From: an uncultured Rhizobiaceae group bacterium
GTDB taxonomy: Bacteria; Pseudomonadota; Alphaproteobacteria; Rhizobiales; Rhizobiaceae
Assembly (NCBI GenBank): GCA_937930635.1
Contig: CALHCF010000017.1
Coordinates: 82,724 to 146,723, forward strand
Length of the DNA: 64,000 nucleotides
Reading direction: 5' to 3'
In this document: positions 53,621 to 64,000 of the stretch, piece after piece
How the letters are laid out: each line of letters begins with the position of its first letter
Position numbering within the stretch: position 1 is the first letter of the stretch
Translations under genes and position numbers: made by a program
The notes under the pieces: model-generated
Databases searched by the model: none
What the model saw: only the letters and a program-made list of their open reading frames with translations
Told to the model about the DNA's origin: nothing

Positions 53621-53821
53621 TTAGTAGAACAGACTGCCCAAATGCGCAAAGGGTGATGATGCCCACGCTTCGCTATTCACACCTGGTAGCGGAATAAAAG
53701 AACCAAGGCGCATCGCAACGAAAGCCAGAAGAAGAAATCCCAGGCTCCGCTTAAGCGTCTTGTTCCGCCAAAGCTGCGAGATTGAGAAATTCGAAACCAA
53801 CTGCTCAATCGGAGATGCCAT
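53621..53821 (-). CDS. free-standing SecY N-terminus-like mini-ORF (TM1 region only)
   Basis: MASPIEQLVSNFSISQLWRNKTLKRSLGFLLLAFVAMRLGSFIPLPGVNSEAWASSPFAHLGSLFY*; 26/55 identical to adjacent SecY by ungapped eye alignment; AAGGA ribosome-binding site 8 nt before the ATG. Confidence 0.7.
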   Translation of the reverse strand: MASPIEQLVSNFSISQLWRNKTLKRSLGFLLLAFVAMRLGSFIPLPGVNSEAWASSPFAHLGSLFY

Positions 53822-53926
53822 CACTCTTATCCTTTGTAAGGCCGGACCCTATCGATCCACGCATTTACCCGCGCTCATAGCGTAAATATGGAGCAGTTGC
53901 AGATTTTTGCCACCCTAAAATAGACA

Positions 53927-53959
53927 AAAGCCCCGAAACGAAAACCGTTTCGGGGCTTT
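53927..53959 (-). terminator. intrinsic terminator-like hairpin between rplO and the SecY mini-ORF
   Basis: Perfect 14-bp inverted repeat aaagccccgaaacg (53927-53940)/cgtttcggggcttt (53946-53959), 5-nt loop; minus-strand RNA ends ...GGGGCUUUUGUCUAUUUUA. Confidence 0.75.
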
Positions 53960-53974
53960 ATTCATCGCCTAAGC

Positions 53975-54463
53975 TCAGGCTTTGGTTTCTTCTTTACTGA
54001 CAGGAGCCAGAACCTTGACCGATCCACCCGCCTTTTCGATTGCCGTTATCGCTCCTTTTGAAGCACCGGCAACTTCCAGATTGAACTTGGACTTGGCTTC
54101 ACTGCCACCCAGCACCCGGACACCGTCACGAACACGGCGGATAACCCCCGCTTCTTTCAAAACATCAGCCGTGATGGTGGCCTTTGCATCCAGTTTCTTG
54201 GCGTCAACTGCTTTTTCCAGGCGCGCAATGGATACCTCGTTATAGTCCTTGGCAAACATGGCGTTGGAAAAACCACGTTTAGGCAAACGACGGTAGATGG
54301 GCATCTGCCCGCCTTCATAACCGTTGATCGACACACCGGAGCGAGATTTCTGCCCCTTAACGCCGCGGCCACTGGTTTTACCCATGCCGGACCCAATGCC
54401 GCGTCCAACCCTTTTGCGGGAAGGCGAAGAGCCGTCTTTATCGGAAATTCCGTTAAGTTTCAT
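53975..54463 (-). CDS. rplO: 50S ribosomal protein L15
   Basis: [55 protein letters not shown]. Confidence 0.98.
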   Translation of the reverse strand: MKLNGISDKDGSSPSRKRVGRGIGSGMGKTSGRGVKGQKSRSGVSINGYEGGQMPIYRRLPKRGFSNAMFAKDYNEVSIARLEKAVDAKKLDAKATITADVLKEAGVIRRVRDGVRVLGGSEAKSKFNLEVAGASKGAITAIEKAGGSVKVLAPVSKEETKA

Positions 54464-54468
54464 CGTCC

Positions 54469-54657
54469 TTACTCCTCCACCACGCGCACGAGGTGAGAAA
54501 CTTTCCTGATCATGCCACGCACGGCAGGAGTGTCTTCCAGGGTGCGGCGGCGATTCATTTTGTTAAGGCCAAGTCCAACCAGCGTCTGACGCTGGTCCTT
54601 GGGCCGCCGAAGCGGACTGCCAATCTGCTCGACCGTGACTGTTTTCTTGTCAGCCAT
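54469..54657 (-). CDS. rpmD: 50S ribosomal protein L30
   Basis: [53 protein letters not shown]. Confidence 0.97.
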   Translation of the reverse strand: MADKKTVTVEQIGSPLRRPKDQRQTLVGLGLNKMNRRRTLEDTPAVRGMIRKVSHLVRVVEE

Positions 54658-54669
54658 ATCCCTGCCCTC

Positions 54670-55236
54670 TTACTCTTCCGCACCGATCAGGTCACGACGG
54701 CGTGCCTGCAGGGTGGAAAACTTGATGCCGCGTTGTGCCGCAATATCCTTGGGGTGCATCTGACGCTTCAATGCATCGAAAGTTGCACGAACCATGTTGT
54801 AGGGGTTCGAGGAACCCAGTGATTTAGCAACAACATCAGACATGCCGACAGTCTCAAACACCGCACGCATCGGACCACCGGCAATAATACCGGTCCCTGG
54901 AGGCGCTGCACGAAGGACAACCTTGCCGGCACCGTGACGACCATTGACATCGTGATGCAATGTACGGCCGTCGCGCAACGGCACGAAAATCATATCGCGT
55001 TTGGCAGATTCGGAAGCCTTACGGATTGCTTCAGGAACTTCACGTGCCTTGCCGTGTCCAAAACCAACGCGCCCCTTTTGATCACCAACAACAACCAGTG
55101 CGGCGAAGCCGAATCGACGTCCCCCTTTGACCACCTTGGCCACCCGGTTTATGTGTACAAGCTTGTCGACGAAACCATCGTCTTCCTGCTCATCGCGGCG
55201 GTTGTTACGACCGCCTCTTTCTGGTCTCTGTGCCAT
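54670..55236 (-). CDS. rpsE: 30S ribosomal protein S5
   Basis: [52 protein letters not shown]. Confidence 0.98.
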   Translation of the reverse strand: MAQRPERGGRNNRRDEQEDDGFVDKLVHINRVAKVVKGGRRFGFAALVVVGDQKGRVGFGHGKAREVPEAIRKASESAKRDMIFVPLRDGRTLHHDVNGRHGAGKVVLRAAPPGTGIIAGGPMRAVFETVGMSDVVAKSLGSSNPYNMVRATFDALKRQMHPKDIAAQRGIKFSTLQARRRDLIGAEE

Positions 55237-55346
55237 ATCCTGTTCCTTATTCTTTTCCGGTAGCACAAACATCTGTCAGCCATGCAAGACAGCCGACGGT
55301 GAACGGGTCTTTTGACCCTTGTTATTTCAGCACGGCTTAAGCCGAC

Positions 55347-55700
55347 TTAGAATTTAAGTCCACCCTCACGGGCCGCTTCAGCAAGCGCTCTGACACGGCC
55401 ATGATACAGGAATGATCCTCGATCAAACACAACATCTGTGACACCAGCCTTGGACGCCCGTTCGGCAATGAGCTTGCCAACAGCAGCAGCAGCAGCGGCA
55501 TTGCCACCCTTGTCGGCAACGCCTTTTTCAAGGGTCGATGCAGCTGCAAGAGTGTGACCATTGGAATCGTCAATGATCTGGACATACATATTGGCGTTCG
55601 AGCGGTGGACGCTTAAACGGGGACGGCCATTGGCAACCTTTTTAAGGCTGCGACGGACGCGGGCAGCGCGACGCTGCTTTGTGGAAAGTACACTAGCCAT
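55347..55700 (-). CDS. rplR: 50S ribosomal protein L18
   Basis: [37 protein letters not shown]...[26 protein letters not shown]. Confidence 0.98.
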   Translation of the reverse strand: MASVLSTKQRRAARVRRSLKKVANGRPRLSVHRSNANMYVQIIDDSNGHTLAAASTLEKGVADKGGNAAAAAAVGKLIAERASKAGVTDVVFDRGSFLYHGRVRALAEAAREGGLKF

Positions 55701-55704
55701 TTGA

Positions 55705-56238
55705 TTACTTCTTCTTGCCTTCTTTGCGGAAAATCACTTCGTCCGCATATTTTACACCTTTGCCTTTGTAGGGCTCTGGTGGCCGGTGCGCCCGGATCTC
55801 AGCAGCAACCTGACCAACCACCTGTTTGTCATGACCGCTTATCACGATCTCGGTGGGCTTGGTTACCTGAATGGTGACATTTTCCGGTGCTGTGTAAACC
55901 ACCTCGTGACTGAAGCCCAAAGACAGCTGTAGCTTATTGCCCTGCATGGCAGCACGATAACCAACACCGTTGATCTCAAGCGTCTTGGAGAACCCGTCTT
56001 TGACCCCGGTAAAGATATTTTCAATCATCGTACGGGACATGCCCCAAAAGGAACGGGCTTCTTTGGACTGATTTGCAGGATCAACACTGATCTTACCGTC
56101 TTCCATTTTTACAAGCACCTGCTCATTGACCACAAAGGACAACTCGCCCTTGGGGCCTTTTGCAGTAACGGTCTGACCGTCCAGCGATGCGGTCACTCCA
56201 TCAGGAATACTGACCGGCTTTTTACCAATGCGTGACAT
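55705..56238 (-). CDS. rplF: 50S ribosomal protein L6
   Basis: [34 protein letters not shown]...[19 protein letters not shown]. Confidence 0.98.
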   Translation of the reverse strand: MSRIGKKPVSIPDGVTASLDGQTVTAKGPKGELSFVVNEQVLVKMEDGKISVDPANQSKEARSFWGMSRTMIENIFTGVKDGFSKTLEINGVGYRAAMQGNKLQLSLGFSHEVVYTAPENVTIQVTKPTEIVISGHDKQVVGQVAAEIRAHRPPEPYKGKGVKYADEVIFRKEGKKK

Positions 56239-56303
56239 TGTTTTCTCGCCTGTTTTCTTCTCGAACCCGCCAGGGTTCTGTAAAATTCAATCAACCATGC
56301 CCA

Positions 56304-56702
56304 TCAGAAGATGCGGCACAGCACCTCGCCACCCACGTTTTGTTCACGCGCATCATGATCCGCCATCACACCTTTGGGTGTTGAAAGGATGGAGATACCA
56401 AGGCCGTTTGCAACACGGGGCAGGCTTTTCACCGACGAATACACCCGACGACCCGGCTTGGAAATGCGGGTAATTTCGCGAATAACCGGCTTGTCTTCGT
56501 AATATTTCAGCTCGATTTCCAACTCGGCTTTACCATTGTCGAAATCAGTACGGGTGTAACCGCGAATATAGCCTTCGGCTTCCAGAACATCGAGCACATG
56601 GGCGCGAAGATTTGAGGCAGGAGTAGACACCTTGCCTTTGCCGCGCATCAAGCCGTTACGCATACGGGTCAGCATATCGCCAACAGGATCGTTCATAGAC
56701 AT
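56304..56702 (-). CDS. rpsH: 30S ribosomal protein S8
   Basis: [47 protein letters not shown]. Confidence 0.98.
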   Translation of the reverse strand: MSMNDPVGDMLTRMRNGLMRGKGKVSTPASNLRAHVLDVLEAEGYIRGYTRTDFDNGKAELEIELKYYEDKPVIREITRISKPGRRVYSSVKSLPRVANGLGISILSTPKGVMADHDAREQNVGGEVLCRIF

Positions 56703-56714
56703 CTGCTTGCTCCC

Positions 56715-57020
56715 TTACCAGCTTGACTTAACGAGGCCGGGAATCAGGCCCTTGGAGCCAAGTTCCCGCAGCGCGATACGCGAAAGACCAAGTTTGCGGT
56801 AATAACCACGCGGACGGCCAGAAACCACACAACGATTGCGAAGGCGTATCTTGGCGCTGTTGCGCGGCATTTCAGCAAGCTTCAGCTGAGCTTTGAAGCG
56901 CTCTTCAATCGGCAATTCCCGATTGTTGATGATAGCCTTGAGCTGCGCACGCTTGGCGGCGTGTTTTTTTACCAGACGAACCTTCTTCTGGTTATTTTCA
57001 GTGGCACTGACTTTCGCCAT
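56715..57020 (-). CDS. rpsN: 30S ribosomal protein S14 (zinc-free type)
   Basis: 101 aa; [51 protein letters not shown]. Confidence 0.98.
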   Translation of the reverse strand: MAKVSATENNQKKVRLVKKHAAKRAQLKAIINNRELPIEERFKAQLKLAEMPRNSAKIRLRNRCVVSGRPRGYYRKLGLSRIALRELGSKGLIPGLVKSSW

Positions 57021-57089
57021 GCTTTTTTCCTTTATTTCGTTTGCCGTTACGACTGGGCACCATTGCCACCCGCAAGAAGAGGATATCGC

Positions 57090-57668
57090 CTAAGCGGCTT
57101 CCTTTTCCTTCTCAGGAGGAAACGGGAAGTTGAAGGCGCGCAGTAGTTCACGCGCTTCATCATCCGTATCAGCCGTCGTACACACGATGACGTCCATGCC
57201 CCAGATCTCATCTACCTTGTCGTAGTTGATTTCCGGGAACACGATATGTTCCTTGATACCCATGGCGAAATTGCCACGACCATCAAAACTTTTAGGGTTG
57301 AGGCCACGAAAGTCACGCACGCGCGGCAGCGCGATGGTGATCAGTCGATCAAGAAATTCAAACATCTGCGCGCCGCGCAGTGTAACCTTGGCCCCCAAAG
57401 GCATCTGCTCACGCACCTTAAAGCCGGCAATCGACTTCTTGGCACGGGTTACAACAGCCTTCTGACCGGCGATCAGCGTCAGATCTTCAGCCGCAACCGA
57501 TGCTTTCTTGGAGTCGGCAGTTGATTCACCGATACCCATATTGATGACGATCTTGTCGATCTTGGGCATCTGCATGACGTTCTTATAACCAAACTTTTCC
57601 TGCATCGCTGCACGAACGCTGTCATTGTAGAACTTCTTAAGCCGTGGCTCGTTGGACTTGTCAGCCAT
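57090..57668 (-). CDS. rplE: 50S ribosomal protein L5
   Basis: [27 protein letters not shown]...[35 protein letters not shown]. Confidence 0.98.
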   Translation of the reverse strand: MADKSNEPRLKKFYNDSVRAAMQEKFGYKNVMQMPKIDKIVINMGIGESTADSKKASVAAEDLTLIAGQKAVVTRAKKSIAGFKVREQMPLGAKVTLRGAQMFEFLDRLITIALPRVRDFRGLNPKSFDGRGNFAMGIKEHIVFPEINYDKVDEIWGMDVIVCTTADTDDEARELLRAFNFPFPPEKEKEAA

Positions 57669-57975
57669 CGATCAGGTCTCCCGAACGCTTGGCAAAACGC
57701 ACGCGTTTGCCATCATCATTTGTCTTGATGCCCACCCGTGTTGCCTTACCGTCCTTGGGGTCAGCAATTGCCACGTTGGAAATGTGAATAGCGGCTTCCT
57801 TGGCGATAATACCGCCTTCGGAAGTCTGCGACTGCTTGGTATGACGCTTCACCATATTGATGCCTTGTACCAGAACACGGTCGCTCTTGGTCAGCATCTC
57901 CATGACAGTACCGCTGCGCCCTTTGTCCTTGCCGGACAAAACAACAACGGTGTCACCCTTTTTGATCTTGTTCAT
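57661..57975 (-). CDS. rplX: 50S ribosomal protein L24
   Basis: [49 protein letters not shown]. Confidence 0.98.
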   Translation of the reverse strand: MNKIKKGDTVVVLSGKDKGRSGTVMEMLTKSDRVLVQGINMVKRHTKQSQTSEGGIIAKEAAIHISNVAIADPKDGKATRVGIKTNDDGKRVRFAKRSGDLIDG

Positions 57976-58011
57976 CGTCTTCTCTTTCCTTGCGATCCGT
58001 TGAAGTCGCCG

Positions 58012-58380
58012 TTACAGCACTTCGGGTGCGAGCGAGATGATTTTCATATGTTTCTTGGCACGCAGTTCGCGGGGAACCGGGCCAAAAATACGTGTACCAG
58101 TCGGCTCGCCCTTACCGTCGATCAACACAGCTGCATTGGTATCAAAGCGGATGACGCTGCCATCGGCACGCTGAATGTCCTTTGCAGTGCGCACGACAAC
58201 GGCTTTTGCCACATCGCCCTTTTTGACACGACCGCGCGGAATAGCTTCCTTGACCGACACTACAATAACGTCGCCCACACCAGCATATTTACGCTTTGAG
58301 CCGCCCAGCACCTTGATGCACATGACGCGGCGCGCGCCGGAATTGTCGGCAACGTCCAGGTTAGTTTGCATCTGAATCAT
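58012..58380 (-). CDS. rplN: 50S ribosomal protein L14
   Basis: [57 protein letters not shown]. Confidence 0.99.
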   Translation of the reverse strand: MIQMQTNLDVADNSGARRVMCIKVLGGSKRKYAGVGDVIVVSVKEAIPRGRVKKGDVAKAVVVRTAKDIQRADGSVIRFDTNAAVLIDGKGEPTGTRIFGPVPRELRAKKHMKIISLAPEVL

Positions 58381-58474
58381 GGCTGTTCTTCTCTTACTTG
58401 TTGGACACCGGAACCGGCATCCTTGCCATTGAAAAGGCGTTTCCGCCCGTTTTTATCATTCACCGGGTGAAGGA

Positions 58475-58705
58475 CTAGCCTTCTAAAACCACCCAGCATT
58501 TGTCCCGCGAAATCGGCTTGCTCTCCTGTATGGAGACAATGTCACCGACTTTCTTGGTATTAGCCTCGTCATGCGCCTTATAATTCTTCGAACGGCGAAC
58601 CGTCTTCTTGAACAGCGGATGTGTAAAGCGGCGCTCCACCTTCACAACCACAGTCTTGTCGTTCTTGTCGGAGACGACGGTGCCCTGCAAAATTCGTTTC
58701 GGCAT
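58475..58705 (-). CDS. rpsQ: 30S ribosomal protein S17
   Basis: [47 protein letters not shown]. Confidence 0.98.
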   Translation of the reverse strand: MPKRILQGTVVSDKNDKTVVVKVERRFTHPLFKKTVRRSKNYKAHDEANTKKVGDIVSIQESKPISRDKCWVVLEG

Positions 58706-58718
58706 ATCTTGTAATTCC

Positions 58719-58931
58719 TTAAGCGCCAGAGGAAGCGGTTGCTTCCGCCTGCTTCAAACGGGCAATGGTGTGAATGCGGGCGATATCGCGACGCAACTGG
58801 CGCAGGCGCGCCGTATTTTCCAACTGGCCCGTGGCCCGCTGAAACCGCAGGTTAAACTGCTCTTTTTTCATTTTGACCAGTTCGTCTTTCATCTGGTCTT
58901 CGCTTAAAGCGCGAACGTCGCTGGGCTTCAT
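58719..58931 (-). CDS. rpmC: 50S ribosomal protein L29
   Basis: [56 protein letters not shown]. Confidence 0.98.
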   Translation of the reverse strand: MKPSDVRALSEDQMKDELVKMKKEQFNLRFQRATGQLENTARLRQLRRDIARIHTIARLKQAEATASSGA

Positions 58932-58970
58932 CGCCTCAACCTTTCACTTTTCATCGTCCCGCGTACCCGG

Positions 58971-59384
58971 TCAGTCCTGAATACGCTGTACAAACTTGGT
59001 CTTCACCGAGAGCTTCATCGCTCCCAGGCGCAATGCTTCGCGGGCCACCGGCTCGCTCACACCATCAATCTCAAACATGATCCGCCCGGGTGCCACACGA
59101 GCAGCCCAGTATTCCGGCGCGCCCTTACCTTTACCCATGCGAACTTCCGTCGGCTTGGACGAAATCGGCAGATCTGGGAAAATGCGGATCCACACTCTGC
59201 CCTGACGCTTCATCTGACGTGTGATCGCACGACGTGCGGCCTCAATCTGACGCGCATTGATGCGGTCCGGCTCAAGTGCCTTAAGGCCATATGAACCGAA
59301 AGTCAGCGACGTACCGCCCTTGGCATTGCCATGGATACGCCCCTTGTGGGCCTTGCGGAATTTTGTGCGTTTTGGTTGCAGCAT
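58971..59384 (-). CDS. rplP: 50S ribosomal protein L16
   Basis: [54 protein letters not shown]. Confidence 0.99.
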   Translation of the reverse strand: MLQPKRTKFRKAHKGRIHGNAKGGTSLTFGSYGLKALEPDRINARQIEAARRAITRQMKRQGRVWIRIFPDLPISSKPTEVRMGKGKGAPEYWAARVAPGRIMFEIDGVSEPVAREALRLGAMKLSVKTKFVQRIQD

Positions 59385-59415
59385 AATTTTCTACCTTGTT
59401 TCCGGATCGCCAGGC

Positions 59416-60126
59416 TTAGTTGCGCGGCGGGCGACGGCCACCGCCACCACCGGATTCCTGAGCCTCAACCGACCGGCGTTCGGATGCCATGGGGTCATGT
59501 TCCAGAATTTCACCTTTGAATATCCAGACCTTCACACCACAGATGCCGTAAGCGGTCATGCCTTCAGCAGTACCATAATCGATGTCTGCACGCAGGGTAT
59601 GCAACGGCACACGACCTTCACGGTACCATTCCATGCGGGCAATCTCGGCACCACCAAGACGGCCACCACAGTTGATGCGGATACCACCGGCACCAAGACG
59701 AATGGCGGATTGCACGGCGCGCTTCATGGCACGGCGGAAAGCAACACGGCGTTCCAACTGCTGTGCGATGGATTGCGCAACAATCGTTGCATCAACTTCC
59801 GGCTTGCGAATTTCAACGATGTTGAGATGAACTTCAGATTCCGTCATCGCCGAAATCTTCTTCTTCAAACGCTCAATATCTGCACCTTTTTTACCGATAA
59901 TAAGACCGGGCCGCGCGGAATGAATGGTTATGCGGCATTTCTTATGCGGACGTTCAATGACGATCTTGGCAATCGAGGCAGCCTTCAGCTCTTTTTCAAG
60001 ATAGGTGCGGATATCAAGATCTTCTGCAAGCAGACCACGGTAGTCGCCCTTGGTAGCAAACCAGCGTGAATCCCATGTGCGGTTAATACCGAGGCGAAGC
60101 CCGATCGGGTTAATCTTCTGACCCAT
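59416..60126 (-). CDS. rpsC: 30S ribosomal protein S3
   Basis: [24 protein letters not shown]...[23 protein letters not shown]. Confidence 0.99.
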   Translation of the reverse strand: MGQKINPIGLRLGINRTWDSRWFATKGDYRGLLAEDLDIRTYLEKELKAASIAKIVIERPHKKCRITIHSARPGLIIGKKGADIERLKKKISAMTESEVHLNIVEIRKPEVDATIVAQSIAQQLERRVAFRRAMKRAVQSAIRLGAGGIRINCGGRLGGAEIARMEWYREGRVPLHTLRADIDYGTAEGMTAYGICGVKVWIFKGEILEHDPMASERRSVEAQESGGGGGRRPPRN

Positions 60127-60512
60127 TACGCGGCCTCCTCTTCTTCGACTTCACGAACAATGATCGTCAGGTGCGCAAAGGGTTTTTGAATACGGCTGGC
60201 ACGACCACGACCACGCGCCATGAAGCGCTTCATGACGATTGAATGACCGACATGAGCTTCCGCCACGATCAGGCTGTCCACGTCGAGGTCATGGTTGTTT
60301 TCCGCGTTTGCGATTGCAGACTGAAGGCATTTGCGAACAGTTGCGGCAATGCGTTTGGATGAGAATTCAAGATCGGACAACGCCCGCGACGCTTTCTTGC
60401 CGCGGATCAGCTGGGCGACAAGGTTGAGCTTCTGCGGAGAGACACGGATCATCTTGTGAACCGCTTTTGCCTCATTGTCGGCGAGTTGCCTTTCAAGCTT
60501 GGGCTTACCCAT
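60126..60512 (-). CDS. rplV: 50S ribosomal protein L22
   Basis: [55 protein letters not shown]. Confidence 0.98.
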   Translation of the reverse strand: MGKPKLERQLADNEAKAVHKMIRVSPQKLNLVAQLIRGKKASRALSDLEFSSKRIAATVRKCLQSAIANAENNHDLDVDSLIVAEAHVGHSIVMKRFMARGRGRASRIQKPFAHLTIIVREVEEEEAA

Positions 60513-60515
60513 GAC

Positions 60516-60794
60516 TTACTTCCTTTTCGCCTTCTTGTCCGCGCCGTGGCCATAGTAGGAGCGGCTTGGCGAAAACTCGCCCAACTTATGCCCAACCATA
60601 TCTTCCGAGATATTCACCGGGATATGCTTCTGGCCGTTATAGACACCAAAGGTCAGGCCGACGAATTGCGGCATGATGGTGGAGCGACGGCTCCATGTTT
60701 TGATGACTTCGTTGCGGCCGCCTTCGCGTACCTTCTCGGCTTTCTTGAGAAGGTAGCCATCGACAAACGGGCCTTTCCAGACTGAACGTGACAA
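60516..60794 (-). CDS. rpsS: 30S ribosomal protein S19
   Basis: [21 protein letters not shown]...[49 protein letters not shown] start. Confidence 0.98.
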   Translation of the reverse strand: MSRSVWKGPFVDGYLLKKAEKVREGGRNEVIKTWSRRSTIMPQFVGLTFGVYNGQKHIPVNISEDMVGHKLGEFSPSRSYYGHGADKKAKRK

Positions 60795-60805
60795 TCTCTC
60801 GATCC

Positions 60806-61639
60806 TTATTTCTTACGCTGGTGGCGGGAGCGCATGATGAATTTATCAGTGGTCTTGTTAGACCGGGTACGCTTGCCTTTTGTTGGTTTACCCCAGGGTG
60901 TCACCGGATGACGACCACCAGATGTACGCCCTTCACCACCACCATGCGGGTGATCGATGGGGTTCATGGCAACACCACGCACCTTGGGGCGATTGCCATA
61001 CCAGCGGTTGCGGCCGGCCTTACCCATATTGGTGTTGGAATTATCCGGGTTTGAAACGGCCCCTACAGTTGCCATACAGGAACCGTGGATCAGGCGCTGT
61101 TCGCCGGAGTTCAGGCGCAAAATGGCATAAACACCGTCGCGCCCAACCAGTTGAGCATAAGTTCCGGCAGAACGGGCAATCTGCCCTCCTTTACCCGGCT
61201 TCATCTCAACATTGTGGATGATGGTACCAACCGGGATAGCCGACATGGGCATGGCATTGCCGGGTTTTACGTCAGCCGAAGCCGCCGAAATCACCTTGTC
61301 TCCAACACCGATACGTTGCGGAGCAAGAATATACGCAAGCTCACCATCATCATATCTGATCAACGCGATAAAAGCCGTACGGTTTGGATCATACTCCAGA
61401 CGCTCGACTGTACCTTCAACATCCTTCTTGAGACGTTTGAAATCGATCTTGCGGTAGGAACGCTTGTGACCGCCACCGATACCACGTGATGTCATACGAC
61501 CCACATTGTTACGGCCGCCGGACTTTGAAAGACCTTCGGTCAGCGTCTTGACAGGTTTACCCTTCCAAAGGCCTTCGCGCGAAACGATGACCAATTGGCG
61601 GGTACCGGGTGTCATAGGACGGAATTTTTTAAGAGCCAT
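60806..61639 (-). CDS. rplB: 50S ribosomal protein L2
   Basis: [23 protein letters not shown]...[38 protein letters not shown]. Confidence 0.99.
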   Translation of the reverse strand: MALKKFRPMTPGTRQLVIVSREGLWKGKPVKTLTEGLSKSGGRNNVGRMTSRGIGGGHKRSYRKIDFKRLKKDVEGTVERLEYDPNRTAFIALIRYDDGELAYILAPQRIGVGDKVISAASADVKPGNAMPMSAIPVGTIIHNVEMKPGKGGQIARSAGTYAQLVGRDGVYAILRLNSGEQRLIHGSCMATVGAVSNPDNSNTNMGKAGRNRWYGNRPKVRGVAMNPIDHPHGGGEGRTSGGRHPVTPWGKPTKGKRTRSNKTTDKFIMRSRHQRKK

Positions 61640-61644
61640 GACTT

Positions 61645-61938
61645 TTAGAGCCCCGTGGTTACATCGATCGACTGGCCTTCAGCCAGCGTCACAAATGCTT
61701 TTTTGACATCACTCTGCTTGCCAAGGTGACCGCGGAAACGCTTCACCTTGCCTTTACGCAGAACCGTATTGACGGCCATGACCTTCACACCAAACAGGCC
61801 TTCTACAGCGCGTTTGATTTCCGGCTTGGTCGCATCGCGCGCGACATTGAACACAACCTGGTTCTGTTCAGAAGCCATGGTTGATTTCTCGGTAATGACC
61901 GGCTCAATAATCACGTCGTAGTTTCTGATATCGCTCAT
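61645..61938 (-). CDS. rplW: 50S ribosomal protein L23
   Basis: [52 protein letters not shown]. Confidence 0.98.
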   Translation of the reverse strand: MSDIRNYDVIIEPVITEKSTMASEQNQVVFNVARDATKPEIKRAVEGLFGVKVMAVNTVLRKGKVKRFRGHLGKQSDVKKAFVTLAEGQSIDVTTGL

Positions 61939-62555
61939 TTGAAACGCTCCTCCAGAGCTTCAACGGCAGCCTTCGACAGGACCAGCGTGTTGCGACGCAA
62001 AATGTCATACACGTTGATACCCTGGATCGGCAGCACATCGATATTGGGGATGTTACGAGCAGCCAGCTTGAAATTGCTATCCAGCTCGGAACCGCCGATC
62101 ATCAGCGCGTTTTCCAGACCAAGTTTGCCAAACTGGCCCCGAAGAGCAGACGTTTTCGCATCCTTTGCGGCCAGATCATCAATAACGACGAGAGACCCTT
62201 CTTTAGCCTTTGCCGACAAAGCATGGCGCAAAGCCAGTGCGCGAAATTTCTTCGTCAGATCATGGCTGTGGTCACGGGACTGCGGACCATGCGCTTTACC
62301 ACCGCCACGAAACTGCGGCGCGGACGCCGCGTGGTGACGTGCATTACCTGTACCCTTTTGGCGGTACAGGCGCGCACCCGTCCGGTCAACATCCGAACGA
62401 CCCTGAGTCTGATGCGTGCCCTGCCGCGCCTTGGCGCGCTGATAACGAACCATGCGCGCGATAATATCCTCACGCGGATCAAGACCGAACACCGTGTCGG
62501 AGAGCGACACTTTGCCGGATTTTTTGCCTTCGAGGGTCTGGACTTCAATATCCAT
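61935..62555 (-). CDS. rplD: 50S ribosomal protein L4
   Basis: [48 protein letters not shown]. Confidence 0.98.
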   Translation of the reverse strand: MDIEVQTLEGKKSGKVSLSDTVFGLDPREDIIARMVRYQRAKARQGTHQTQGRSDVDRTGARLYRQKGTGNARHHAASAPQFRGGGKAHGPQSRDHSHDLTKKFRALALRHALSAKAKEGSLVVIDDLAAKDAKTSALRGQFGKLGLENALMIGGSELDSNFKLAARNIPNIDVLPIQGINVYDILRRNTLVLSKAAVEALEERFK

Positions 62556-63364
62556 TATTCTGCCCCTCCATCTTTTGCCGATTCAGTTTCAGCGGCAGCA
62601 TCCTGCTCAGCCTGCTGTGCTGCAGCGGCTTCAGCTTCTGCCGCCATTGCAGCTTCGGCCTCTTCAGCAGCAGCCATGGCTTCTTTGGCATCTCCCCGCA
62701 GCGCAGCTGGGTAGATAGCGCTCTCATGGGGTGCTTTCTTCACGGCGTCCTTTACGGTCACCCATCCGCCTTTTGGCCCTGGAACCGCGCCTTTGACAAG
62801 AACCAGACCACGCTCGATATCAACCTGCACAACCTGAATGTTCTGGGTGGTCACGCGGGTATTACCCATGTGGCCAGCCATTTTCTTGCCCTTAAATACC
62901 TTGCCAGGGTCCTGACACTGGCCGGTAGAGCCGTGGGAACGGTGGGAAACGGAAACACCATGTGACGCACGAAGACCACCAAAGTTGTGGCGCTTCATAG
63001 CTCCCGCAAAGCCCTTACCGATCGTTGTTCCCGTCACATCGACATACTGACCGGGCAGATAGTGAGCCGCAATCAGCTCCTGACCGACATCAATCATGTT
63101 CTCTTCTGAGACGCGGAATTCAGCCAGCTTGCGCTTCGGCTCGACCTTGGCAACGGCAAAATGGCCACGCATCGGCTTGGAAACGTTTTTCACTTTCGCC
63201 TTGCCAGCACCGAGCTGAACCGCCGTGTAGCCGTTTTTCTCATTGGTACGCTGAGCAACCACCTGGACATTCTCCATACGAAGAACAGTCACAGGAATAT
63301 TGACACCTTCGTCTGTATAGACGCGGGTCATCCCAACCTTTTGTGCAATCACGCCTGAGCGCAT
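62555..63364 (-). CDS. rplC: 50S ribosomal protein L3 with Ala/Glu-rich C-terminal tail
   Basis: [83 protein letters not shown]; ~50-aa A/E-rich tail. Confidence 0.98.
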   Translation of the reverse strand: MRSGVIAQKVGMTRVYTDEGVNIPVTVLRMENVQVVAQRTNEKNGYTAVQLGAGKAKVKNVSKPMRGHFAVAKVEPKRKLAEFRVSEENMIDVGQELIAAHYLPGQYVDVTGTTIGKGFAGAMKRHNFGGLRASHGVSVSHRSHGSTGQCQDPGKVFKGKKMAGHMGNTRVTTQNIQVVQVDIERGLVLVKGAVPGPKGGWVTVKDAVKKAPHESAIYPAALRGDAKEAMAAAEEAEAAMAAEAEAAAAQQAEQDAAAETESAKDGGAE

Positions 63365-63439
63365 TGTTCCGTTCCTTTAGCGTTTTCGGGCAGGCAATTC
63401 TGCCCCGCTTGTTACTTTTTCAACCCGGCCCGTGCGGAC

Positions 63440-63748
63440 CTAGAGCCTGATTTCAACATCCACACCAGCAGCCAGATCGAGCTTCATCAGCGCGTCCACT
63501 GTTTGCGGCGTCGGATCAACGATATCGAGAAGCCGCTTATGTGTTCGCATTTCGAACTGCTCACGGCTCTTCTTATCGATATGTGGCGAGCGGTTAACTG
63601 TATAGCGCTCAATGCGCGTAGGCAGTGGAACCGGTCCGCGAACCTGAGCACCCGTCCGCTTGGCCGTCGAGACAATTTCTTTCGCCGACGTATCAAGAAT
63701 GCGGTGGTCGAACGCTTTCAGGCGAATACGGATATTCTGGCCATTCAT
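63440..63748 (-). CDS. rpsJ: 30S ribosomal protein S10
   Basis: [73 protein letters not shown]. Confidence 0.99.
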   Translation of the reverse strand: MNGQNIRIRLKAFDHRILDTSAKEIVSTAKRTGAQVRGPVPLPTRIERYTVNRSPHIDKKSREQFEMRTHKRLLDIVDPTPQTVDALMKLDLAAGVDVEIRL

Positions 63749-63795
63749 GTCGCGTAGTCCTTAAAGTCTGCGCCCGTTCTGGAGCACTCAACTGT

Positions 63796-63832
63796 CAAAA
63801 AATTACGCGGGAGAAACGTGTCTCTCCCGCGT
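63796..63832 (-). terminator. intrinsic terminator between tuf and rpsJ
   Basis: Stem acgcgggaga (63805-63814)/tctcccgcgt (63823-63832); minus-strand RNA continues AAUUUUUUG. Confidence 0.8.
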
Positions 63833-63843
63833 ATGGGTTCTCT

Positions 63844-64000
63844 TTACTCAATAATCTCAGCGACGATACCGGCGCCGACGGTTCTGCCGCCTTCGCGGAT
63901 CGCGAAGCGCAGACGGTCTTCCATCGCAATCGGCACAATCAGCTCAACCATCATCTCAACATTGTCGCCCGGCATCACCATCTCCGTGCCATCCGGCAAA
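63844..64000 (-). CDS. tuf: elongation factor Tu, C-terminal part (truncated by window edge)
   Basis: Reverse complement translates to [51 protein letters not shown]. Confidence 0.97.
   Translation of the reverse strand, partial: LPDGTEMVMPGDNVEMMVELIVPIAMEDRLRFAIREGGRTVGAGIVAEIIE

Noticed and set aside
59257-60069. 270-aa plus ORF opposite rpsC/rplP
   Set aside because: Antisense to two ribosomal protein genes.

Overview
The window is an ordinary chromosomal segment of an alphaproteobacterium, Rhizobiales-like in gene content and order. I saw no mobile element, CRISPR array, tRNA or rRNA. The right-hand ~16 kb is a minus-strand ribosomal-protein supercluster running from tuf (partial) and rpsJ to rplQ, with secY, adk and rpoA. 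The left ~48 kb holds housekeeping genes (kdsA, an MCE/Mla-type ABC transporter, an FMN riboswitch upstream of ribH, gltX, a class A PBP, an amidase, RNase E, the glutathione-dependent formaldehyde pathway, ATP12, an RluA-family synthase, crcB, rarA, a Do-family protease) plus several less usual loci. Most worth a second look: (1) a 67-codon ORF between rplO and secY that is a free-standing, diverged copy of the SecY N-terminus (26/55 identical by ungapped eye alignment), preceded by a perfect 14-bp intrinsic-terminator-like hairpin; (2) a 1482-aa membrane-anchored coiled-coil protein resembling the Growth Pole Ring/RgsE polar-growth family, next to an Hpt protein and a hairpin-rich intergenic region; (3) a HisC-like aminotransferase split by a 1-nt frameshift at a GGGG tract with an ATGA overlap; (4) tandem DUF922-like HExxH proteins; (5) RNase E with a repetitive acidic/basic insertion and an ~0.8-kb upstream gap; (6) an internally repetitive 328-aa protein. 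No clearly new multi-gene system was found.
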